Source: JACZXQ01 sp036986155
GTDB taxonomy: Bacteria > Gemmatimonadota > Gemmatimonadetes > Longimicrobiales > Gaopeijiaceae
Length of the DNA stretch: 12,597 bases
Direction: 5' to 3'
NCBI GenBank assembly: GCA_036986155.1
Contig: BTRA01000086.1
Location: forward strand, 1 to 12,597
In this document: positions 7,639 to 12,597 of the stretch, one piece after another
Numbering within the stretch: the stretch's first letter is position 1
Layout: every line of letters begins with the position of its first letter
Made by a program: the position numbers and the translations under genes
The notes under the pieces: generated by a model
What the model was told of the DNA's origin: nothing
Database searches by the model: none
The model's input: the letters and a program-made list of their open reading frames with translations, nothing else

Positions 7639-8646
7639 TTACCTGTTCCCGCTCGCCCAGGTCTGATGAGGCTGCATGGGGAGGGAGACCCGACCCACGA
7701 CCTCGAGTGAGTTTGGATCTAGCTTCACCACTTCTTTGGACCCGACCGCAGAGATCAGCAAGGCCCCGTCCGGTAGGCGAAGGAGGTGGCTGGGGACCGG
7801 TGGGGTCTCAATCTCGTCGACCCTCTCCAGCGTCCCGGGGTCGAGAACAGTTAGCGTGGAGGCCCCTCGGTTCGCGACGAAGAGCCGGACCGGATCACCG
7901 GCAAGCGCCACCGCGTGGGCGCCAGGCCCGGTATCCGCGGTGCCCAGAACTTGGAGCGTTCGGGTGTCGACACTGGCCACCCCGCCGCCGGATAGCGTGA
8001 TGAAGAGGGTACCCCCGTCTTCAGCTATTGCGATGTGGCTTGGACTCCCATCCATGGCCTCGCGTGCCACGATCTCGAAGGCAGGAAGCGCGATTTTCAC
8101 GATGCGGCTCGGGTTCAGAGTCGTACTGTAGAGGAACGCTCCGTCCGGGGAGACCGCCACGTAGTACGGCGTACCCTCCGTCGTGATGTTGGCCACCGCA
8201 CGACTTTCCGGATCGAACGCGGCTATTCCCCGCGGCCTATCGGCCCCAGTGCCCCCGGACCCCCACGTCAGATAGAGGCGGTCGCCCGAAGGATCTATCG
8301 CAGCGTGGTGAGCCGGCGCATCCAGCCCGATCACGTCGATGACGCTGCCGGAGCGGACGTCGATCACCGAGATCGCCTGGTCCGCCCGCGAGAGGCTCAG
8401 CGCGTACGCGCGACTGCCGTCGGGTGAGATGGCGGCACCATGAGCCGTGGCCAGCCCTTCCACGGTTCTGATCAACCTGAATGTCGACAGGTCGATGAGC
8501 GCCAGGGCTCCCGGCGATACCCCGGCGACAGCCGCGACAGGCGGTAGTACCGCATCGACGTCCTGCGCACCCACCTGAGAGGGCCTCAGGAGTCCCGCCG
8601 GCGACAGAAGAAAGAAGGGAATCAAGGTCACTAGAATCTGTCTCAT
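7639..8646 (-). CDS. Exported YVTN-type seven-bladed beta-propeller protein
   Basis: This is a 335-residue protein from ATG 8646. The signal peptide MRQILVTLIPFFLLSPAGLL ends near QVGAQ|DVDA. The rest is repeats of about 40 residues of the YVTN/NHL-like type: a strand such as ISVIDVRSG, a G-rich loop, xxxAIDPSGDRLYLT, then the next strand. Six full repeats plus a seventh (KEVVKLDPNSLEVVGRV) closed by N-terminal strands fit one propeller. Such proteins usually bind ligands or partners in the periplasm or at the surface; I see no catalytic motif. An upstream in-frame ATG at 8691 would add 15 residues, but it has no Shine-Dalgarno, whereas ATG 8646 has GGAAAGGA 8 nt upstream and gives the clean signal peptide. 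The gap to the DUF5916 gene is only 50 nt, so the two are probably co-transcribed. Confidence 0.85.
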   Translation of the reverse strand: MRQILVTLIPFFLLSPAGLLRPSQVGAQDVDAVLPPVAAVAGVSPGALALIDLSTFRLIRTVEGLATAHGAAISPDGSRAYALSLSRADQAISVIDVRSGSVIDVIGLDAPAHHAAIDPSGDRLYLTWGSGGTGADRPRGIAAFDPESRAVANITTEGTPYYVAVSPDGAFLYSTTLNPSRIVKIALPAFEIVAREAMDGSPSHIAIAEDGGTLFITLSGGGVASVDTRTLQVLGTADTGPGAHAVALAGDPVRLFVANRGASTLTVLDPGTLERVDEIETPPVPSHLLRLPDGALLISAVGSKEVVKLDPNSLEVVGRVSLPMQPHQTWASGNR

Positions 8647-8696
8647 CGTTCGTATCCTTTCCGCGAAGGGCCCGACATCACCGACACCCATGCGAT

Positions 8697-11033
8697 CTAT
8701 AGCCGGAACAGGTAGCTGAGCTTCATGAAGAACCCGTCGTTCACCCGCCGGATGTTCCGGAAGGAGAAGGCGCTCGATTCACTCAGGCTAGAGCCGTACC
8801 CAGCGAAGATCACGGTCCCGGGGGTCGGGCGGTACGAGAAGAGCCAATCCACCCGGAGATCGTTCGTGCTCACCGGGGTAGACCGGGTATAGCTTCCTGA
8901 CGTGGGATCGCGGAACAGGATCGGGGCATCCGTTTCCGGATCCCGGAGCGCGTCACGGGTCTGAGCCTTGTATTGTGCCACCAGGCGAATGAATATGGGC
9001 CGAGAGATCTGGTATTCGATCTTGAGCCGCGGGATGTTGGCCGTCGACAGGCGCGATCCGTCGCGCTCGCGGTTCAGTCTTGCGTGCGTGTAACGCAGCT
9101 CGGTGCGGATCTGGCCGGTGGGGCGCCAGGTAATGGTCGTGCTGACCGAGAGGGAGTTACCTCTCGCGGGCTCGAAGAAGGTGACCGCCTTACCAATACG
9201 CACATTGGCTCGGGCCGCGAAGGTGGGAAATTGAGGGGTCGCCAGTCCAAAACCCATGCTAAAGACATCTCCGATACGACCCGGTACCGAGAAGGACACC
9301 GTGTCGGCTCCTGTCGCCGTCGGCTGCTCGACTGCGTAACCCGAGTAGAATTCCGGATCGAACCTCACCGTTTCCCAGGCGGGCGTCGCACCCAGTTGCC
9401 ACCCGCCCCTAAGCGTGAAGAAGTTCCTGATCCGGGCCGACGTCTCGAGCGGCCCCATACCGTCGAAGAGCTCTCGGTAGTCCCACACGCCCCTCAACAT
9501 GACGTGGGCAGACCAGGTCTCGAGGAGCGCCCCGGGCTGTCCGTACATGGAGATCCGGTTGGCGAAGATCGGCTCGACAACTCCGGTTCTGGGCACAAAG
9601 CCGCTGGCGGCGACGAAGTCGGGGTGAATGCCTCTGACACCGTAGCGGAAACCCCAGCTGCGCCCGGTCCGGTCCACAGAAAGGTCCCAGAGCGATCCCC
9701 GTCGCAACACTCCTTCAGCGCGCGTACCGCTTCCGGCAAACTGCGCCGAGACCGTGTACATGCGGCCGAAGACGATACGGGTGTCGGCCTCCACCACACG
9801 GTTGTACCCGGCGCCCTCGGTCCGGTCGGTATAGGTCACTCCGAGCGTCGAGTTTTCGCCGACGTCCCGCCGAATCCGTGCGACGTTGAAGATCGGATAG
9901 TCCCCGCCCGAGGGGCCGCGGCTACGTTGGTCCGCCGAGGAGAGGATACCGACGCTGATGCCCGCGACCTTCCCGGTGATTTTAACCCCGCCGACCGGAT
10001 TGCGGATGCGGCGCATGTAGATGAGTTGATTGGGGGTGTCGAACATCTCGATCCCCTCGAGGAAGAAGGGACGCTTTTCCGGGAAAAAAAGCGCGAAGCG
10101 TTCGTTGATGGTGACCTGACCCACATCGGCCTCGACCTGGGAGAAGTCCGGGTTGGCGGTAGCATCCAGGGTGAGATTCTCCGTGACCCCCCAGCGGACG
10201 TTTCCTCCGATTTCAGGCGTGCCGTCGTATCTCCATCCAGAGGGACCGGGCTGACCGGCAATCTTGCCTGTCGCGAAGGGATTGAGACTCAGTGCGAGGC
10301 CTCGCCGGAGGCCCGTAAGCCCGGTCAGCGTGCCGGACTGGGCGAGAAATGACGCATTGGCTCTCCGTGCGGGAACCCAGGTGTCCTGATATCCGGAGTG
10401 CTGCACCTTCCGGATGATGTTGAGCGCCCAATCCTGTGTCTCCCGGGCCTGGTATCGGAGACTCTTGAACGGAACGAATACCTCGACTTCGTACCCGGCC
10501 TTCGTGAGTCGGCCCTTTGATTCGAAGAAGAAGTCGGGGTTGAGGTCAACGTTCTCGAAGCGCCCACCGGCGCCCGGGCCCCCCGCCATTCCCATCGCTC
10601 CCTCGCTCCTGATGCCGTCGGCCTGTACACCGAGGGGGTTGACGCCGAGGACGAAGGCACGGCGACGGTCGTTGAACGTGTCGAGGAGAATCTGGACGTA
10701 GTCGTCGGTATCGATCTTGTCGCGGTCGGCCAAGGTGGCGTTGACGGCGCCGCCATGGGCCTCGTACGCTCGAACCCCGAAGTAGATTCCGGTCGGAGCG
10801 TACCAGACGAGAACATGGGTGGAGTCGGAAGCCGGGGGGCCGTCGACCGGCATGTACTGGGAGAAGCCCGTCAGCATGGCGGCGACGTCCCAGGCGGGCT
10901 CATCCAACACTCCGTCGATGGTCGCGACCGCATCGATCCGCGGGGGTGCCACCGTGAGGTCGCCGGCTCGACCATTGTAGACCGGGTGCTCGCCGCCGCC
11001 GCTTGTTAGTAACGCTACGAGCAATAGGAGCAT
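8697..11033 (-). CDS. DUF5916 protein with N-terminal CBM9-like domain; probable outer-membrane barrel
   Basis: This 778-residue protein matches the DUF5916 family, which usually carries an N-terminal carbohydrate-binding-family-9-like sandwich and a C-terminal beta-rich part. The CBM9-like part is at about 30-215: IDAVATIDGVLDEPAWDVA, DSTHVLVWYAPTGIYFGVRA, DDYVQILLDTFNDRR and the RTxxDWALNIIRKV-like stretch. The family-typical ANPDFSQVEADVGQVTIN and FFPEKRPFFLEG segments follow near 290-330. From about 340 on there are many amphipathic strands with aromatic girdle residues, ending in KLSYLFRL; an outer-membrane barrel is inferred from this. The ATG at 11033 is the only usual start after an in-frame TGA, but the hydrophobic start MLLLLVALLTSGGG has no basic n-region, and the Shine-Dalgarno is weak (GGGA). 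Its physiological role is unknown; glycan or polymer handling at the envelope is only a guess from the CBM9-like fold. Confidence 0.88.
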   Translation of the reverse strand: MLLLLVALLTSGGGEHPVYNGRAGDLTVAPPRIDAVATIDGVLDEPAWDVAAMLTGFSQYMPVDGPPASDSTHVLVWYAPTGIYFGVRAYEAHGGAVNATLADRDKIDTDDYVQILLDTFNDRRRAFVLGVNPLGVQADGIRSEGAMGMAGGPGAGGRFENVDLNPDFFFESKGRLTKAGYEVEVFVPFKSLRYQARETQDWALNIIRKVQHSGYQDTWVPARRANASFLAQSGTLTGLTGLRRGLALSLNPFATGKIAGQPGPSGWRYDGTPEIGGNVRWGVTENLTLDATANPDFSQVEADVGQVTINERFALFFPEKRPFFLEGIEMFDTPNQLIYMRRIRNPVGGVKITGKVAGISVGILSSADQRSRGPSGGDYPIFNVARIRRDVGENSTLGVTYTDRTEGAGYNRVVEADTRIVFGRMYTVSAQFAGSGTRAEGVLRRGSLWDLSVDRTGRSWGFRYGVRGIHPDFVAASGFVPRTGVVEPIFANRISMYGQPGALLETWSAHVMLRGVWDYRELFDGMGPLETSARIRNFFTLRGGWQLGATPAWETVRFDPEFYSGYAVEQPTATGADTVSFSVPGRIGDVFSMGFGLATPQFPTFAARANVRIGKAVTFFEPARGNSLSVSTTITWRPTGQIRTELRYTHARLNRERDGSRLSTANIPRLKIEYQISRPIFIRLVAQYKAQTRDALRDPETDAPILFRDPTSGSYTRSTPVSTNDLRVDWLFSYRPTPGTVIFAGYGSSLSESSAFSFRNIRRVNDGFFMKLSYLFRL

Positions 11034-11280
11034 GTGGAGTCCCGTCTCGTCCTGTCCGGAGGGCGTGGCGGCACTTCATCAAGGTGGATCGGGAGTGTGA
11101 GGCCGTTCGAATGGCGACGCGTTCAGGGCCCGCCCGCCTCTCGGCCAATGAGCCACGAGACTCCGATCACGCTTCCTAGGTGCCGCAAGCAACCACGAAG
11201 AATGAAGAACCCTGCGTGAAGGAACGCTGAGGTCGACGTGAAGCAATCCTCATCTAGCGCGGTCGAGGCTTAGGGCGAGG

Positions 11281-11715
11281 TCAGCCGCTGCCGGGCAGGC
11301 CGGCGAGCCGCCCCTCGATCTCCGCCATGCGTTCCTCGGCCTCCGGCAGCCCGGCCACGAGCAGCCCGTGCGGCTCGAGTAATCCGTAGAGCGGAAGGGC
11401 CCGCTCGAAGGACGAGCGTGCGTCCTCCCACCTGTCCTCCATCTGTGCCTGGAGGCCGTCCAGGTACAGCACTTCCGCCACCAACCAGCAACGCCCCGGC
11501 TCCACGTCTCCCGTCGGTGCGACGAGCATCCTCACCGTCTCGGGCGAAGCAGCCTTGGCCAAGTCGAGGTCGAACCCGATACTCCCTACTGCCTTCTGCA
11601 GCCGGCCCTGGACTTCCTCCCGGCCGACCTTCCCACCCAAAATCATGCTCCTCAGCACGATCAGCGCAGCTCCCAGTTGCTCGATCAAGCGCAGGATCCA
11701 ATCGGTCTGTGCCAT
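11281..11715 (-). CDS. Small helical protein of unknown function, DUF6483-like start
   Basis: This is a 144-residue soluble protein with no signal peptide. The N-terminus QTDWILRLIEQLGAALIVLR is an amphipathic helix that recalls the start of DUF6483-type proteins; this is recall by eye, not a search result. The C-terminal half (about 75-140: AEVLYLDGLQAQMEDRWEDA, then SSFERALPLYGLL, then EAEERMAEIEGRL) looks like one or two TPR-like helical hairpins. The start lies 7 nt after the stop of a decayed permease tail (TAG at 11725-11723), with only a weak AGAG-like ribosome site. It may once have been coupled to that permease gene and may now be poorly expressed. A 247-nt gap without a convincing promoter separates it from the DUF5916 gene. 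I cannot assign a function. Confidence 0.7.
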   Translation of the reverse strand: MAQTDWILRLIEQLGAALIVLRSMILGGKVGREEVQGRLQKAVGSIGFDLDLAKAASPETVRMLVAPTGDVEPGRCWLVAEVLYLDGLQAQMEDRWEDARSSFERALPLYGLLEPHGLLVAGLPEAEERMAEIEGRLAGLPGSG

Positions 11716-11722
11716 AGGCGGG

Positions 11723-11910
11723 CTACTCTGCTCTCAGCATCTTCAACGGATCGACTCTCCCGGCACGCACCGCGGGCATCGCGCTTAAGACCGCGGCCCC
11801 CACGACACACAGCATGCGCACATCATTATAACGTGACAGGGTCGAACCCTCTCAGACCGAACACGGTGTTCGCGGCGAGCGCTACACTCTCGGTCGACGG
11901 CCCTATGTGG
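11723..11910 (-). pseudogene. Decayed C-terminus of a MacB/ADOP-type (FtsX-like) permease
   Basis: Reading the minus strand, 11855-11723 gives VRMLCVVGAAVLSAMPAVRA followed by GRVDPLKMLRAE and TAG. A hydrophobic helix followed by PAxRAxRVDPxxxLRxE at the stop is the hallmark end of MacB_PCD/FtsX permeases, especially the ADOP family common in Acidobacteriota and Gemmatimonadota. Just upstream, a different frame (11910-11826) reads VALAANTVFGLRGFDPVTL then TAA, resembling the LLFGVSPxDPxTF segment that precedes the last helix in that family. The two pieces are in different frames, each frame carries stops upstream, and about 10-15 residues of the helix are missing. Nothing recognisable as permease continues beyond 11910. 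This is therefore a remnant, not a gene. Confidence 0.6.
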
Positions 11911-11922
11911 TCCGCCTATATT
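11894..11922 (+). promoter_or_regulatory. Candidate sigma-70-type promoter for the threonine dehydrogenase gene
   Basis: TCGACG (11894-11899; 4 of 6 to the -35 consensus) and TATATT (11917-11922; 5 of 6 to the -10 consensus) lie 17 nt apart. Transcription would start near 11929, leaving a leader of about 60 nt. It overlaps the upstream end of the permease remnant on the other strand. It is among the few AT-rich hexamers in this GC-rich region. Confidence 0.45.
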
Positions 11923-11980
11923 GCCCACCAACGCTCACGCCAACCTGTCGGCGGCTCGAGCAAGATGACCCTGGAACGCC

Positions 11981-11985
11981 GGAGG
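11981..11985 (+). promoter_or_regulatory. Shine-Dalgarno GGAGG deciding a TTG start
   Basis: GGAGG is placed 4 nt before TTG at 11990. The TTG opens directly on the KRILVTGAGGQIG nucleotide-binding motif, and there is no ATG near it in frame, so this site fixes the start of the dehydrogenase. Confidence 0.75.
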
Positions 11986-11989
11986 TGGA

Positions 11990-12597
11990 TTGAAGCGGAT
12001 TCTCGTGACGGGCGCCGGCGGACAGATCGGCGCCTGGCTGGTCCCCGCCCTGAGGGAGAGGTACGGGTCGGAGGCCGTCATGGCGACGGATATTCGCACT
12101 CCCGCTGATGCACACCTGGACGGAGGCCCCTTCCAGATCCTGGACTGCACGGACCAGAGCGCGCTGGGCCATGCGACCATCCGCCACAACGCCGACGCGA
12201 TCTATCACCTGGCCGCCATTCTCTCGGCTGTCGGGGAGAAGGATCCTCGGCTGGCCTACAACGTCAACATGGGCGGACTGCACGCCGTCCTTGAGGTCGC
12301 GCGGTCGCAGCAGTGCGCGGTGTTCACGCCCAGCTCGATAGGCGTCTTCGGAGCCGAGACTCCGCGTAATCCAACCGCCCAGGATACCATCACTCGGCCG
12401 ACCACAATGTACGGCATCACCAAGGTGGCCGGGGAGTTGCTCTGCGACTACTACCACCAGCGCTACGGCGTCGACACCCGTGGAGTGCGTTATCCCGGCT
12501 TGATCTCATACGGTGCCCCCCCTGGTGGCGGTACCACGGACTGGGCGGTGGACATCTTCCACCACGCCGTGCGGGACGGCAGCTATACCTGCTTCCT
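11990..12597 (+). CDS. L-threonine 3-dehydrogenase, SDR type (3' end outside window)
   Basis: 202 codons are visible of a protein that is normally about 310-320 residues. The extended-SDR (UDP-glucose epimerase-like) L-threonine 3-dehydrogenase oxidises L-threonine to 2-amino-3-ketobutyrate with NAD+, in the cytoplasm. Seen here: GAGGQIG at residues 8-14 (the GxxGxxG Rossmann loop); Asp34 at the end of strand 2, which favours NAD over NADP; HLAAILSAVGEKDP, a segment typical of this family; TPSSIGVFGAETPRNP (catalytic Ser/Thr region, S115-S116); Y141-GIT-K145 as the catalytic YxxxK; and RYPGLISYGAPPGGGTTDWA, a very family-specific stretch. The TTG start is set by GGAGG 4 nt upstream. The usual partner, 2-amino-3-ketobutyrate CoA ligase (kbl), may follow outside the window; that is inference. 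The name tdh is often used for the unrelated zinc-type enzyme, so I leave the symbol empty. Confidence 0.92.
   Translation, partial: MKRILVTGAGGQIGAWLVPALRERYGSEAVMATDIRTPADAHLDGGPFQILDCTDQSALGHATIRHNADAIYHLAAILSAVGEKDPRLAYNVNMGGLHAVLEVARSQQCAVFTPSSIGVFGAETPRNPTAQDTITRPTTMYGITKVAGELLCDYYHQRYGVDTRGVRYPGLISYGAPPGGGTTDWAVDIFHHAVRDGSYTCF

Noticed and set aside
8644..8691. ATG start at 8691 for the YVTN protein
   Set aside because: It has no ribosome site and puts 15 charged or polar residues before the signal peptide; ATG 8646 is better on both counts.
8973..10352. 459-codon open frame on the plus strand
   Set aside because: It lies wholly antisense to the DUF5916 gene, has a low-complexity Arg/Gly/Asp-rich composition and matches no family; it is a by-product of GC-rich third positions.
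11903..12457. 184-codon open frame on the minus strand
   Set aside because: It is antisense to the clearly identified threonine dehydrogenase gene.

Overview
This is a GC-rich window (by eye well above 60% G+C) with long, dense genes. The gene content is a run of envelope and periplasmic proteins: a tandem pair of M16 zinc-protease-type proteins, a DUF5916/CBM9-like outer-membrane protein, a seven-bladed YVTN-type propeller, a membrane-anchored FlgO/TolB-like TPR protein, a large Kelch lipoprotein and the decayed end of a MacB/ADOP-type permease. Together with an SDR-type L-threonine 3-dehydrogenase, this mix resembles Gemmatimonadota, or possibly Acidobacteriota. The taxonomic guess is inference from gene content; no rRNA or marker gene is present.

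Layout. Positions 1-2443 (+ strand) carry the 3' part of one M16 peptidase gene, translationally coupled to a second M16-like gene. The second protein has lost the HxxEH zinc motif but keeps the Arg/Tyr pair of the C-terminal half, so the two probably form one heterodimeric protease. A very strong hairpin at 2443-2481 separates them from the convergent minus-strand block. In transcription order that block (11715 down to 2506) is: a small helical protein of unknown function, the DUF5916 protein, the YVTN propeller lipid-free exported protein, the FlgO-like/TPR inner-membrane protein, and a 1008-residue lipoprotein with Ig-like domains and a seven-repeat Kelch propeller. The first gaps are 247 and 50 nt; the later ones are 150 and 120 nt, with a likely separate promoter before the TPR gene.

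Positions 11716-11989 contain no intact gene. On the minus strand they hold a frameshifted remnant of the C-terminus of an FtsX/MacB-like permease. On the plus strand the same bases hold a plausible sigma-70 promoter and a Shine-Dalgarno for the last gene, an SDR-type L-threonine 3-dehydrogenase (TTG start at 11990) that runs off the window.

I see no CRISPR, tRNA, rRNA, insertion sequence or complete mobile element. The points most worth checking are the complementary active-site halves of the M16 pair, the permease remnant overlapping a promoter, the repeat-coded acidic tract of the Kelch lipoprotein, and the odd N-terminus of the DUF5916 protein. I found no convincing wholly new system.
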